A DNA stretch of 64,000 nucleotides from Pseudomonas viridiflava. Lineage in GTDB: Bacteria; Pseudomonadota; Gammaproteobacteria; Pseudomonadales; Pseudomonadaceae. The number at the start of each line of letters is the position of its first letter. Within the stretch, counting starts at the first letter, position 1. The DNA lies in contig NZ_UTBZ01000001.1 of assembly GCF_900580865.1 (NCBI RefSeq), forward strand, positions 62,001 through 126,000. Reading direction: 5' to 3'. Shown here in pieces: positions 39,201 through 48,071 of the stretch. The notes beneath the pieces are model-generated. The model was not told the DNA's origin and ran no database searches. It saw only the letters and a program-made list of their open reading frames with translations. The position numbers and the translations under genes are program-made.

Positions 39201-42148
39201 CTGCTTTCTTCCACGGCGCCATACAGGTCGAGCAAGGCTTCACACAGCACGTCGACCGGCAGCAGATCGGCCATGTGCGCGCCTTCGCCGAGGGTGGTCA
39301 GTTCATCCAGCAAGGCGCTGAGTTCCTGACGTTCGCCGGGGTGTTGCTGCCAGCGCTGCAACAGGCTCTCAGCATCGAGCAGGATGTCCATGCCCTGGGC
39401 GAGGAAGTTGTTGATCAGTTGCGGATCGCGCTTGATCCGCAGGCCGGTATTGGGCGCATCGAGGATCGACGCCAGACGCTCGGCAAGCAGGGTTTCCGAG
39501 CGTTTGATCAGCGACTGCGCACCGACAATTGGCGCCAGCGGATCGTGCTTGAGCTGACGCAGGCCGACACGGAACAGGCCCTCGGCTTCGAGGAGCAATT
39601 CCACTTCGTCGAGGTCCAGCGGCAACTGGTGCGCCTTGAACTCGCGGGCCAGTTGATCGAGCGGTGTAGCGAGTTCAGCAATCGGCAACACGCCGGCCAT
39701 CGACGCACTGCCCTTGAGCGTGTGCAGGGCGCGCTGCAATTCATCGCTGGCCTGTAGCGGCACATGCTCGGCGGCTTGATCGAGAAAGCGATTGAGGCTG
39801 GCGAGGTGGGTTTCGGCTTCTTTACGGAAGATTTCCAGCAGCAGCGGATCGAGTGCGGCGACATCGTCGATGTCTTCGGCAGCCAGCGGCTCGTCACCCT
39901 TGGCCAAAGCGTGGGCACGGGCAGCGAGTTGATCGACATCGCTGCGTTGCCGTTGGCTGTTGGTGGCGAATTCGCTGATCAGTTCGGGCAGCAACAGCAC
40001 GGTGTCGGTCAGCACTTGCTGCACCACCGAGCCCGGCTCGACACTTTGTTCGAGCACACGGTTGAGCAGGTTTTCCACCGACCACGCCAGTTCACCGAGA
40101 ATCAGCGCGCGGACCATGCGCCCGCTGCCCTTCAAGGTGTGAAAGGCGCGACGCAGCTCGGTCAGCGCATCGCGGTCCTGCGAATTGGCGATCCAGCGCG
40201 GCAAGTATTCGTGGAGGACTTCGAGCACCTCGTCGGTCTCTTCGAGGAACACTTCGCGCAGCTCATCGTCGACCGGTTCTTCATCGGCCGGCGGCGGCAT
40301 CAGGCTGCCGGGCGTGCTCAATGCCGGCGGGTTGAGCGCTGAAACCGGGCTGGCCAGAACGTCGGCCAGCGACTGCACGATCTCGGGATCGTCGAGCGCT
40401 TGCATGTCCTGCATCACCAGCGCTTCGCTGGGGCTGAGCACGTCGTCGAGCACGGGCACATGCGGTTCATTTGGAAAGAACCCCAGACTGGCGAGGGACT
40501 TCTGCGCAACGTCCAGCAATTGTTCGCCCGGGGCCTGCGGGTCATCGCTCAAGCGTTCGAGGTAATACTCGAGGCTGCTGATGACATCGGCCAGATGATC
40601 GAGTTGTTCCCAACCCGGCTCGTGCGGGTCGAGCAGCAAATGCTCGCGGATAAACCCGTTGCAGGCCTCGACCAGACTTGCCGCGCGGTTCAACGGAATC
40701 ATCGCCAGTGCCCCGCGCACCTGCGTCAGCAGCGCCGGCAACGGTTGCAGGTGCTGGCGATCCCAATCGGCGTCGATGTAGTCGACGATCATGTCCTTGG
40801 CCTGTTGCAGGCAGATGCGTGCTTCCTTGATGACGATCTGATGGATCTGCGTCAGGTCGGTGGTCGGCAGGCGCGAATCTTCCGGGCTTTCCGGCTCGAC
40901 GGTGCCGACCATGCCGGCCAGCGTCGCCTCGACGTAAAGCAAGGCGCCGGCGACGTCCATCAGGATCGCATCGTTCGGCTCACGCTGGCCCTGGGCGAGG
41001 CTGAGCACCACGGCCAATTGATCAATGATGACTTTGCGCGGCTGGCCGAAACCGAGCACGGCGAGGGTGTCGGCGATCTGCCGCAGCGGCGCGAGCAGGC
41101 TTTCCAGATCCGAAGTGTGCTGGCGGTCGCTGCGCACGAACAGGTCGAGGCGTTCCTTGACCCGCACCAGCTCTTCGCACAATGCCGCCAGCACCGAGCG
41201 CATCGCATCGCGGTCGGGGCCGGCCAGGCGCGCACGTTCTTCGTCGACCATCGCGCTGTCGGGCAACGCGTCGTCCAGGGAGTAGCGATCTTTCATGGTC
41301 AGCATCTGCCCGGTGGGATGTTCGGCTTTGGCAATATAGAACAACAGGCTTTTCAGCAGCTCCGCCGGTGGCGGCTGGTTGAGGCCGGCCATGCCCTGAT
41401 CGAGCAGGCGCTTGAGTTCTTTGTCGGCGTCCTTGAACAGGCTGCGCAGCGCTGGGCTGTTGGCGATCACGCCTTCGCGCATGCCTTCGACCAGCGCCGA
41501 GGCGACTTGCCACAGCGGGCTCAGCGGCGAATCACCGCTCAGCGCTTCGAGGCGGGTGAAGACTTTGGCCAGATAACCGAGGTGGGTCTGGTCATCCTGC
41601 TCGCGCAGCAAACCGACCAAAGCCATTTGCAGCATCTGGCGTAATTTGCGCAGCACGTTCGGCAACTCTGCCGGCTCAAGCCGCGCCAGTGCTTCGGCGC
41701 TCAGGGGCGGGAAGTCAGGCAACTGCGGGCTGAACAGGCTGGTTTCAGACAACAGGCTTTCGCCCCGAGCACTGCGCAGATCGTTGATCAGCGGCAACAC
41801 CACCAGCGGCAAATCGCGGCGAGCGCTCTGCACGCGGTCGAGGTAGATCGGCAATTGCCCAAGGGCTTGCAGCAACAAGTGCAACGCTTCGTCGCGATGG
41901 CTGACGCGCTCATGCTGCAAGGCTTCGACCAGATGTTCCATCTCTTCGGCGAGCAAGGCTGCGCCGTAGAACTCGACCATCTGCAGGCTGCCGTGGACCT
42001 GATGGATGTAATCCAGGCACTCGTCCAGCCCGGGAAAGGCTTGCGGATCATCGAGCACGGCTTCAATCGCCTGATGCGCCAGCCTCAGCGTTTCGGCAAT
42101 TTCGCCTTTGACCCATTCGAGGGCCACATAGTCGTGCCGATCACCCAT
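36251..42148 (-). CDS. chpA: Hybrid chemotaxis histidine kinase ChpA
   Basis: The 1965-residue protein is the CheA-type kinase of the twitching-motility chemosensory system. There are four histidine phosphotransfer sites HTLKGSxxM/HTLKGGARM at about 669, 809, 1113 and 1254. One degenerate site, LTTLGEGAHM, near 951 has Thr in place of His. After these come a kinase core (NAVDHG near 1554, GRGVGMDVV near 1645), a CheW domain (about 1680-1815) and a C-terminal receiver (phosphorylated Asp in LLDIEMPRMDGFE). P. aeruginosa ChpA is larger and has more Hpt-type domains. ATG 42148 follows GGAG at 5 nt; a GTG at 42163 overlapping the pilJ stop is the alternative. Confidence 0.95.
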   Translation of the reverse strand: MGDRHDYVALEWVKGEIAETLRLAHQAIEAVLDDPQAFPGLDECLDYIHQVHGSLQMVEFYGAALLAEEMEHLVEALQHERVSHRDEALHLLLQALGQLPIYLDRVQSARRDLPLVVLPLINDLRSARGESLLSETSLFSPQLPDFPPLSAEALARLEPAELPNVLRKLRQMLQMALVGLLREQDDQTHLGYLAKVFTRLEALSGDSPLSPLWQVASALVEGMREGVIANSPALRSLFKDADKELKRLLDQGMAGLNQPPPAELLKSLLFYIAKAEHPTGQMLTMKDRYSLDDALPDSAMVDEERARLAGPDRDAMRSVLAALCEELVRVKERLDLFVRSDRQHTSDLESLLAPLRQIADTLAVLGFGQPRKVIIDQLAVVLSLAQGQREPNDAILMDVAGALLYVEATLAGMVGTVEPESPEDSRLPTTDLTQIHQIVIKEARICLQQAKDMIVDYIDADWDRQHLQPLPALLTQVRGALAMIPLNRAASLVEACNGFIREHLLLDPHEPGWEQLDHLADVISSLEYYLERLSDDPQAPGEQLLDVAQKSLASLGFFPNEPHVPVLDDVLSPSEALVMQDMQALDDPEIVQSLADVLASPVSALNPPALSTPGSLMPPPADEEPVDDELREVFLEETDEVLEVLHEYLPRWIANSQDRDALTELRRAFHTLKGSGRMVRALILGELAWSVENLLNRVLEQSVEPGSVVQQVLTDTVLLLPELISEFATNSQRQRSDVDQLAARAHALAKGDEPLAAEDIDDVAALDPLLLEIFRKEAETHLASLNRFLDQAAEHVPLQASDELQRALHTLKGSASMAGVLPIAELATPLDQLAREFKAHQLPLDLDEVELLLEAEGLFRVGLRQLKHDPLAPIVGAQSLIKRSETLLAERLASILDAPNTGLRIKRDPQLINNFLAQGMDILLDAESLLQRWQQHPGERQELSALLDELTTLGEGAHMADLLPVDVLCEALLDLYGAVEESSLAVSERFFQEAQNAHEALINMLDELAAGQEVTPQPERIRALHDLLDQSLDPSSMGLIRSDGSRTLSIRELGSATAELQQKATALEPDDEIVEIFLEEAVDILDSSGQALQRWLSDPDNVAPLSSLQRDLHTLKGGARMAEVEAIGDLAQELESLYEGLVDRRFNYSETLRRLLLKSHERLALLLEQLQQHQPLTPAQDLIETLRQVRQGQAVSETPQPAADHDSAGHDPELLEIFLEEGFDIIENSGAALLRWQAEPGNRQEVETLLRDLHTLKGGARMVEIGPIGDLAHELEYLYESLSSGALQPSAELFALVQRGHDRLAQMLDGVRAGQPCPPADRLINAIQSFSHPVTVETPPVLPVPVKTDAAPQAADAGADMVKVSAELLDELVNLAGETSIFRGRIEQQVNDAQIALNEMETTIERMRDQLRRLDTETQGRILSRQQVDAERLGYEEFDPLEMDRHSQLQQLSRALFESASDLLDLKETLDRRNHDAENLLQQQGRINTELQEGLMRTRMVPFERMLPRLKRIVRQVAEELNKDVAFVVGNAEGEMDRNVLERMAAPLEHMLRNAVDHGLESAEVRLAAGKPAQGQISLDLSREGGDIVFDIRDDGAGVPLEAVRKKAIKRGMLAPEAEISDRDVLQFILQPGFSTAEKITQISGRGVGMDVVHEEVRQLGGSMSIDSVPGQGVHFRIRLPFTVSVNRALMVQCGEDQYAIPLNTIEGIVRVLPNDLEAHFRVDPPRYQYGGQTYELCYLGELLKTAPRPKLLGQNLPLPVLLVHYNDRRIAVLVDTMAGTREIVVKSLGAQFAAVQGVSGATILGDGRVVLILDLLAPIRAMQARVAQTPTLPEIDSEPHKPLLVMVVDDSVTVRKVTSRLLERHGMNVLTAKDGVDAMLLLEEHMPDLMLLDIEMPRMDGFEVATQVRNDERLQHLPIIMITSRTGQKHRDRAMAIGVNDYLGKPYQESVLLESIAQWSKKHA

Positions 42149-42159
42149 AACCACTCCAC

Positions 42160-44208
42160 TCACGCTTTATCTGTCGCCGCCGGCAAGGTGAAGCCGGACA
42201 CCGAACGCCGTAGCTGACTGGCCATTTTCGTCAGGTTGCCGATGCTTTCGGCGGTGGCCGTGGAGCCGGACGAGGTTTGCGAGGTGATTTGCTGGATCAC
42301 GTTCATCGTCAGCGAGATCTGCCCGGCGGAAGTCGTCTGCTGCTGCGCTGCGTTGGAAATGCTTTGAATCAGCGCCGCGAGGGTCTTCGATACGCCTTCG
42401 ATTTCTTCCAGGGCCACACCGGCATCCTGCGCCAGTCGCGCGCCGCGCACCACTTCGGTGGTGGTTTGCTCCATGGAAATCACGGCTTCATTGGTGTCGG
42501 TCTGAATCGCCCGCACCAGGGTTTCGATCTGCCGGGTGGCGGCGGACGAGCGTTCGGCGAGGCGCTGTACTTCGTCGGCGACCACGGCAAAACCGCGTCC
42601 GGCATCACCGGCCATCGACGCCTGAATCGCCGCGTTGAGGGCGAGGATGTTGGTCTGATCGGCAATGTCGTCGATCAGGCTGACGATGTCGCCGATTTCC
42701 TGCGACGACTCGCCGAGGCGCTTGATGCGTTTGGCGGTGTCCTGGATCTGTTCGCGAATGTTGTCCATGCCGTGGATGGTGTTGTGCACCACCTCGTTGC
42801 CCTTGTTGGCGATCTCCACGGAGCGCTCGGCTACGGCAGAGGATTCGGCAGCGTTGGCCGAAACCTGATCGATGGATTCAGCCATGTCGCTGATTGCCGT
42901 CGACGCTTCGGAAATCTGCTGGGCCTGGTGTTCCGAGGCCTGGGCCAGGTGCATGGCGGTGGCCTGGGTTTCCTGCACCGCTGCGGCGACCTGGCCGGCG
43001 GTGAGGTTGATCGTCGCGACCAGATCGCGCAATTGGTCGACGGAGTAGTTGATCGAGTCGGCGATGGTGCCGGTGAAGTCTTCGGTCACCGAGGCGGTCA
43101 CGGTGAGGTCGCCGTCAGCGAGATCTTCGATCTCGTCGAGCAGACGCATGATCGCGTTCTGGTTGCGCTCGTTCTTCTCGGCGGTTTCGCGCAGTTGCCG
43201 GTTGGTTTCGCGGACCATCACCAGACCGATGAGGATGATCGAGGCCAGCGCCAGCAAGCCCAAAACGTAGCCACCGATGGTGTCGGTATTGCGCCCGCCG
43301 GCAAGGTTCTCAAAGCGAGTGGCCAGGTGCGAGGCTTCGTCGAGCAGGGTTTGCGAGAGGCTGAAAATGTTGCTCGCCGATTCACGCACCTTGAACAGCT
43401 CTGGCGAGGTCTCGAGGATTTCATCCACCGAGCCGGAAACGAACTGGAACAGCTCGGAAATCTCACTCAAACGGGCACGGGCGTCGCGGTCTTCGACTTG
43501 GCTGATTTTCAGCGCCGGGTTGCCTTGCAGCATGCCGTTGAGCACCTGGCCGAAACGGGTGGCGTCGCGGCCGAAGGCATCGGCGGCTTGCTGGGAGTTT
43601 TCGTCGCCGGCGAGCACGGTGTTGACCGCGCCGAGAATGCGTTCAGCCAGCAGCGATTGACGCTGGGCCATCGCCACTTGCGCCGCCGGGGCGCCACGTT
43701 GCAGGAGGATTTCGACGACTTTTTCGTATTCGATCTGCAACTGCGGCACGGTTTCGGCCAGGGTCGCGGCGACCTGATGCAGCGACAGCACGGTCTGTTC
43801 GCTGGAAAGAATCGCGTCGGTGTTTTTCAGCAGGCGCTCCCAATCCAGCTGCACAGCGCGCATTTCCGGGCGCACGGTGGCGGGTGCCGGCGGCAGGCCG
43901 GTGGCCGGGTCGCCCTTTTTCAGGTAACCCCAGCGCTGGGCGAAATCGTTGCGCGCATCGCTGAGCAACTTGAATGCGGCGGCCTTGCCGGCTGCGGCTT
44001 CGGTGGCGTTCTTGGCGATACGTTGCGAGAGCACGCGCAGCTCACCGGCGTGGCCGATGTACTGTTTGTCGTAGTTCGCCTGGGTGTTGAGGTACGCGAA
44101 GTTGGCGAACAGCAGCATGATGAACACGATCAGTGCGATGAACAGCACGATGATCTGCGAGCGACTGCGCGAGCCTTCCGCCGGCTTGCCTGTTTTTGCT
44201 TTTGTCAT
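42160..44208 (-). CDS. pilJ: Methyl-accepting chemotaxis protein PilJ
   Basis: The 682-residue receptor has two transmembrane helices (about 19-40 and 312-332) around a helical periplasmic sensor, then a HAMP-like linker and a signalling domain with the highly conserved tip [21 protein letters not shown] and [16 protein letters not shown]. It is the receptor of the Pil-Chp pathway that controls type IV pili through ChpA. The GTGA overlap with an alternative chpA start shows tight linkage. The methyltransferase gene pilK, which lies next in P. aeruginosa, is not present. Confidence 0.95.
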   Translation of the reverse strand: MTKAKTGKPAEGSRSRSQIIVLFIALIVFIMLLFANFAYLNTQANYDKQYIGHAGELRVLSQRIAKNATEAAAGKAAAFKLLSDARNDFAQRWGYLKKGDPATGLPPAPATVRPEMRAVQLDWERLLKNTDAILSSEQTVLSLHQVAATLAETVPQLQIEYEKVVEILLQRGAPAAQVAMAQRQSLLAERILGAVNTVLAGDENSQQAADAFGRDATRFGQVLNGMLQGNPALKISQVEDRDARARLSEISELFQFVSGSVDEILETSPELFKVRESASNIFSLSQTLLDEASHLATRFENLAGGRNTDTIGGYVLGLLALASIILIGLVMVRETNRQLRETAEKNERNQNAIMRLLDEIEDLADGDLTVTASVTEDFTGTIADSINYSVDQLRDLVATINLTAGQVAAAVQETQATAMHLAQASEHQAQQISEASTAISDMAESIDQVSANAAESSAVAERSVEIANKGNEVVHNTIHGMDNIREQIQDTAKRIKRLGESSQEIGDIVSLIDDIADQTNILALNAAIQASMAGDAGRGFAVVADEVQRLAERSSAATRQIETLVRAIQTDTNEAVISMEQTTTEVVRGARLAQDAGVALEEIEGVSKTLAALIQSISNAAQQQTTSAGQISLTMNVIQQITSQTSSGSTATAESIGNLTKMASQLRRSVSGFTLPAATDKA

Positions 44209-44239
44209 CGGTCCTCGCCTGTTTGAAGCTCACCGGTAG

Positions 44240-44335
44240 AACCTGTAGGAGTGAGCCTGCTCGCGATTGAACGATAACGCGGTGTGTTTGATACACCGCG
44301 GCGCCTGAATCGCGAGCAGGCTCACTCCTACAAGG
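44240..44335. repeat. Family B-like REPIN with a nested hairpin
   Basis: The outer arms (CTGTAGGAGTGAGCCTGCTC and its complement) use AGTGAGCC in place of AGCGAGCC. Between them an 8-bp hairpin CGCGGTGT/ACACCGCG lies in the loop. It is the only copy in the window with this double fold, placed between pilI and pilJ. Confidence 0.85.
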
Positions 44336-44352
44336 GATCTTTGTTGTTTCGA

Positions 44353-44892
44353 CTAAATTGCGACGCTCATGAACACTGGGGATTTCGCCAGGGCAAACAG
44401 GCTGAACACCCGCCAGTTCTGCTCACGGCGAAAATAGCCTTTGACGAACTCGGCCTTCGAGCCCTGGCGCTTGCTGATCGAGATCGGTTCGAAGCTGTCC
44501 TGCTCGAAATGCTGCAGACCAATAACCTCATCGACCATCAACCCGGCAAACACATCGCCATGCTCGACCACCAACACCCGCCGCTGTTTACGCAACGGCG
44601 ACAGTTCATGGCCGAAAAATCCGCACAAATCCATGATCGGCAAAAGCCGCCCGCGCAGATTAGCCACGCCCTTGACCCACGGCTTGACCCCGGGCAACTG
44701 AGTGAAGCGCGGTTCGTGCAGCACTTCGCTGACTTCGCCCATCGGCGCCACATACCAATGCTCGCCGAGGCGAAAACCGATGCCGCTCCAGCGATCCTGG
44801 CGCGCCGGTTGCGACGGCAAGTCCGCCGCCAGCAAGCGGCAGCGCTGGTCGATTTGCCAGAGCAGTTCGAACGCGGTCAGCGATTCGCTCAT
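44353..44892 (-). CDS. pilI: CheW-like twitching-motility protein PilI
   Basis: The 179-residue CheW-domain protein couples PilJ to ChpA. The sequence includes GIGFRLGEHWYVAPMGEVSEVLHEPRFTQLPGVKPWVKGVANLRGRLLPIMDLCGFFG, the typical CheW strand-turn pattern, quoted in part: GVANLRGRLLPIMDL. It begins 10 bp after pilH. The gene order pilG-pilH-pilI-pilJ-chpA is as in other pseudomonads. Confidence 0.93.
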   Translation of the reverse strand: MSESLTAFELLWQIDQRCRLLAADLPSQPARQDRWSGIGFRLGEHWYVAPMGEVSEVLHEPRFTQLPGVKPWVKGVANLRGRLLPIMDLCGFFGHELSPLRKQRRVLVVEHGDVFAGLMVDEVIGLQHFEQDSFEPISISKRQGSKAEFVKGYFRREQNWRVFSLFALAKSPVFMSVAI

Positions 44893-44902
44893 GGTCGCGC
44901 GA

Positions 44903-45268
44903 TCAGCCTTTGAGCACGTTGTTCAGGGTCTTGATCAGCGTTTCTTCATCGACCGGTTTGGTCAGGTAATCCTTGGCGCCCTGGCGGGTGCCCCAGACCT
45001 TGTCGGTTTCCTGATCCTTGGTGGTGATGATGATCACCGGAATGTGGCTGGTGTCGGCATCCTTGGTCAGCTGCCGCGTCGCCTGAAAACCGTTGAGGCC
45101 GGGCATGACGATGTCCATCAGTACCGCGTCGGGTTTTTCCTGACGGGCCAGGGCCACGCCGTCGGCGCCGTTTTCGGCTTTGAGCACTTCATGGCCGTGC
45201 TTTTCGAGCATGCCGGTGAGTTTGTACATTTCAGTCGGCGAATCATCGACGATCAGGATACGTGCCAT
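44903..45268 (-). CDS. pilH: Response regulator PilH
   Basis: The protein has 121 residues and consists only of a receiver domain. It has the DDS acid pocket at the N-terminus (ILIVDDSPTE), the phosphorylated Asp in VLMDIVMPGLNG and the conserved Lys in DYLTKPVDE. In P. aeruginosa PilH acts as one of two single-domain regulators downstream of ChpA, against PilG. ATG 45268 is chosen; ATG 45280 is also in frame and adds four residues. It is the second gene of the cluster. Confidence 0.93.
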   Translation of the reverse strand: MARILIVDDSPTEMYKLTGMLEKHGHEVLKAENGADGVALARQEKPDAVLMDIVMPGLNGFQATRQLTKDADTSHIPVIIITTKDQETDKVWGTRQGAKDYLTKPVDEETLIKTLNNVLKG

Positions 45269-45328
45269 GGTTTTCCCCATTTTTCTTGTCGACGCCCGGC
45301 CCGCTGGCCGAGTGTCTCTGTACGTGTC

Positions 45329-45733
45329 TTACTGCGGCAAAACGGCGGCGAAGCCCGGAACATGGGCCTGGATCGCGTTGAGCAGTTCTTCCTTGCTGAA
45401 AGGCTTGGTCAAAAATTGATCAGAACCGACAATCCGCCCCTTGGCCTTGTCGAACAGTCCGTCGCGCGATGACAGCATGATCACCGGCGTCGCTTTGAAC
45501 GCACTGTTGTTCTTGATTAAAGCGCAGGTCTGATAACCATCCAGACGCGGCATCATGATGTCGACAAAAATGATCCCGGGGTGGTTGTCGGCGATCTTCG
45601 CCAAAGCGTCGAAACCGTCGATCGCCGTGATCACTTCGCAACCGACATTCTTCAACAAGGTTTCGGCGGTGCGACGAATCGTTTTCGAGTCGTCGATTAC
45701 CATGACCTTCAAGGCGCTGGACTGCTGTTCCAT
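45329..45733 (-). CDS. pilG: Response regulator PilG
   Basis: The 134-residue receiver domain has VMVIDDSKTIRRTAE (acid pocket), IFVDIMMPRLDGYQ (phosphorylated Asp) and FLTKPFSKEEL (conserved Lys). It is the first gene of the pilGHIJ-chpA cluster, so the promoter should lie between 45734 and the gshB start. PilG and PilH are known to act oppositely on pilus extension and cAMP levels. Two receivers adjacent with the same orientation support the assignment. Confidence 0.93.
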   Translation of the reverse strand: MEQQSSALKVMVIDDSKTIRRTAETLLKNVGCEVITAIDGFDALAKIADNHPGIIFVDIMMPRLDGYQTCALIKNNSAFKATPVIMLSSRDGLFDKAKGRIVGSDQFLTKPFSKEELLNAIQAHVPGFAAVLPQ

Positions 45734-45958
45734 AAGAGGGCTCTACCGTCGCCTTTGCGAATCAAATTGTCCGTTTTGCGATGACTGATGGCTGGAAACC
45801 CTTGATGCTCAAGGGCCAGCACGGCATGGCAGCCTTTTTAGCACAGTCTCCAGATGCAATCTATCGACGGGTTTTTCCTTGACCGAAAACCCGCCCGGCG
45901 CCACTCTGGCGGCACTTTTTCAATACCGATCCGGTAGCCAATTTTCGAGGAAAACCCA

Positions 45959-46930
45959 ATGAGCGTTCGCGTCGGGATTGTCATGGACCCTATCGCCAGC
46001 ATCTCCTATAAAAAGGATAGCTCGCTGGCCATGCTGCTGGCCGCGCAGAAGCGTGGCTGGGAACTGTTCTATATGGAGCAGCGCGACCTGTATCAGGGTG
46101 AAGGTCAGGCACGGGCGCGGATGAAGCCGCTGAAAGTCTTCGCCAACCCGGAAAAATGGTTCGAACTGGACGCCGAGCAGGACAACCTGCTGAGCGATCT
46201 GGACGTGATCCTGATGCGCAAGGATCCGCCGTTCGACATGGAGTTCGTTTACTCCACCTACTTGCTCGAACAGGCTGAAACCGCCGGTGTACTGGTGGTG
46301 AACAAGCCGCAAAGCCTGCGCGACTGCAATGAAAAGCTGTTCGCCACGCTGTTCCCGCAGTGCACACCGCCAACCATCGTCAGCCGCCGCGCTGACGTGC
46401 TGCGTGAATTCGCCGCCAAGCACGGCGACGTGATCCTCAAGCCGTTGGACGGCATGGGCGGCACGTCGATCTTCCGTCACCGCGCGGGCGACCCGAACCT
46501 GTCGGTGATTCTGGAAACCCTGACCGCCCTCGGTGGCCAGCAGATCATGGGCCAGGCCTACCTGCCGGCGATCAAGGACGGCGACAAACGCATCCTGATG
46601 ATCGACGGCGAACCGGTGGATTACTGCCTGGCGCGGATTCCGGCGCAGGGCGAAACCCGTGGCAACCTGGCGGCCGGTGGCCGTGGTGAAGCGCGTCCGC
46701 TGACTGACAAGGATCGCTGGATCGCCGCTCAGGTCGGCCCGACCCTGCGTGAGAAAGGCCTGCTGTTCGTCGGTCTCGATGTGATCGGCGAAAGCCTCAC
46801 CGAAATCAACGTCACCAGCCCGACCTGCATCCGTGAAATCGATAATGCGTTTGGTACTGATATCGGCGGCATGCTGATGGATGCCATCGCCAAGAAGCTG
46901 CAAGCTGCCGGCAAAAAGCCACAAGCTTGA
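45959..46930 (+). CDS. gshB: Glutathione synthetase
   Basis: GshB joins gamma-glutamylcysteine and glycine with ATP to form glutathione. The 323-residue ATP-grasp enzyme has GIVMDPIASISYKKDSSLAML at the N-terminus, KPLDGMGGTSIFR (ATP-grasp loop) and the metal/glycine site EINVTSPTC. A GAGGA site precedes the ATG. It is divergent from pilG, and tonB follows after a hairpin. The order gshB-tonB-yqgE-ruvX-pyrR-pyrB-pyrC' is conserved in pseudomonads. Confidence 0.97.
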   Translation: MSVRVGIVMDPIASISYKKDSSLAMLLAAQKRGWELFYMEQRDLYQGEGQARARMKPLKVFANPEKWFELDAEQDNLLSDLDVILMRKDPPFDMEFVYSTYLLEQAETAGVLVVNKPQSLRDCNEKLFATLFPQCTPPTIVSRRADVLREFAAKHGDVILKPLDGMGGTSIFRHRAGDPNLSVILETLTALGGQQIMGQAYLPAIKDGDKRILMIDGEPVDYCLARIPAQGETRGNLAAGGRGEARPLTDKDRWIAAQVGPTLREKGLLFVGLDVIGESLTEINVTSPTCIREIDNAFGTDIGGMLMDAIAKKLQAAGKKPQA

Positions 46931-46978
46931 TGCGCGTCACATGCAGTCTGTCGCTTGAAGCGTGAAGCCCAAGGCGTG

Positions 46979-47030
46979 AAACCAACATTGCGTTATCATG
47001 CGCAGCCTCTGAAAAACGCGATGTTGGTTT
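46979..47030 (+). terminator. Hairpin between gshB and tonB, terminator-like
   Basis: AAACCAACAT at 46979-46988 is the exact complement of 47021-47030, and the inner TGCGTT pairs with AACGCG with one wobble, so a 16-bp stem forms with a 20-nt loop. It is followed by TTTTCTTGTC and then the tonB ATG, 7 bp later. It may end gshB transcription or hide the tonB start; no clear ribosome site is visible between. Confidence 0.55.
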
Positions 47031-47037
47031 TCTTGTC

Positions 47038-47937
47038 ATGACCCTCCCGTCCGATCTGCCCGCAGAACTCGCCCATCGTGGCGTGCGCCCGGCCGATCGC
47101 CTCGGTTTTACCCTGTTCCTCGCGGCGCTGATTCATTTGGCGCTGCTGCTCGGCGTCGGCTTCACGATGGTCGAGCCCAAGCAAATCAGCAAAACCCTGG
47201 AAATCACCCTCGCCACCTTCAAGAGCGAAAAGAAGCCGGAGAAGGCTGACTTTCTCGCGCAGGAAAATCAGGAAGGCAGCGGCACGCTGGACAAGAAGGC
47301 GATCCCCAAGACCACCGAAGTGGCGCCGTTCCAGGACAATCAGGTCAAGAAAGTCACCCCGCCCCCGGCCGCCAAGCCAGAAGTGCAGGAAGCCGCGCCC
47401 AAGGCTGCGGTGACTACGGTTGCGCCGAAGCCGAAAAAGGCGCCGACCAAGAAAGAAGAAACCAAGACCGAGGTCAAACCGACGGTCGACGCGCCGGAAT
47501 TCGACAGCTCGCAGCTGTCCAGTGACATCGCCAGCCTCGAAGCCGAACTGGCCAAGGAACAACAGCTGTACGCCAAGCGCCCGCGTATTCACCGTTTGAG
47601 CGCGGCTTCGACCATGCGCGACAAGGGTGCCTGGTACAAGGACGACTGGCGCAAGAAAGTCGAGCGCATCGGCAACCTCAATTACCCCGAAGAAGCACGG
47701 CGCAAGCAGATCTACGGCAATTTGCGCCTGATGGTGTCGATCAACCGTGACGGCTCGCTGTATGAAGTGCTGGTGCTGGAATCCTCCGGCCAGCCGTTGC
47801 TGGATCAGGCGGCGCAGCGCATCGTCCGACTGGCGGCACCGTTTGCGCCGTTTACCGGCGATTTGTCGGATATCGACCGTCTTGAAATCATTCGTACCTG
47901 GAAATTCGCCCGGGGCGACAAGCTCTCGAGCAATTAA
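47038..47937 (+). CDS. tonB: TonB-family energy transducer (TonB3-like position)
   Basis: The 299-residue protein has one N-terminal transmembrane helix (about 22-44) and a long Lys/Pro/Ala-rich periplasmic spacer (about 55-150). The C-terminal TonB domain carries YPEEARRKQIYGNLRLMVSINRDGSL. It transmits energy from ExbB/ExbD to outer-membrane proteins. Neither exbB nor exbD is nearby. In P. aeruginosa the gene in this place next to pilG and gshB is tonB3, reported to be needed for normal twitching; that role is inferred from synteny. A strong hairpin directly precedes the ATG, and no ribosome site is seen. Confidence 0.9.
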   Translation: MTLPSDLPAELAHRGVRPADRLGFTLFLAALIHLALLLGVGFTMVEPKQISKTLEITLATFKSEKKPEKADFLAQENQEGSGTLDKKAIPKTTEVAPFQDNQVKKVTPPPAAKPEVQEAAPKAAVTTVAPKPKKAPTKKEETKTEVKPTVDAPEFDSSQLSSDIASLEAELAKEQQLYAKRPRIHRLSAASTMRDKGAWYKDDWRKKVERIGNLNYPEEARRKQIYGNLRLMVSINRDGSLYEVLVLESSGQPLLDQAAQRIVRLAAPFAPFTGDLSDIDRLEIIRTWKFARGDKLSSN

Positions 47938-47941
47938 GGGC

Positions 47942-48024
47942 AAGATCAAAAGATCGCAGCCTTCGGCAGCTCCTACATTGGCCTGCATTCACATGTAGGA
48001 GCTGCCGAAGGCTGCGATCTTTTG
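47942..48024. repeat. REPIN, family A
   Basis: Two complete inverted family A cores (AAAAGATCGCAGCCTTCGGC and complement) lie about 22 bp apart, directly after the tonB stop and before yqgE. Confidence 0.92.
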
Positions 48025-48071
48025 GCGGCTTCAGCTTGTCAGTTTGCCCCCCGAACGCCACACTAGCGCAC

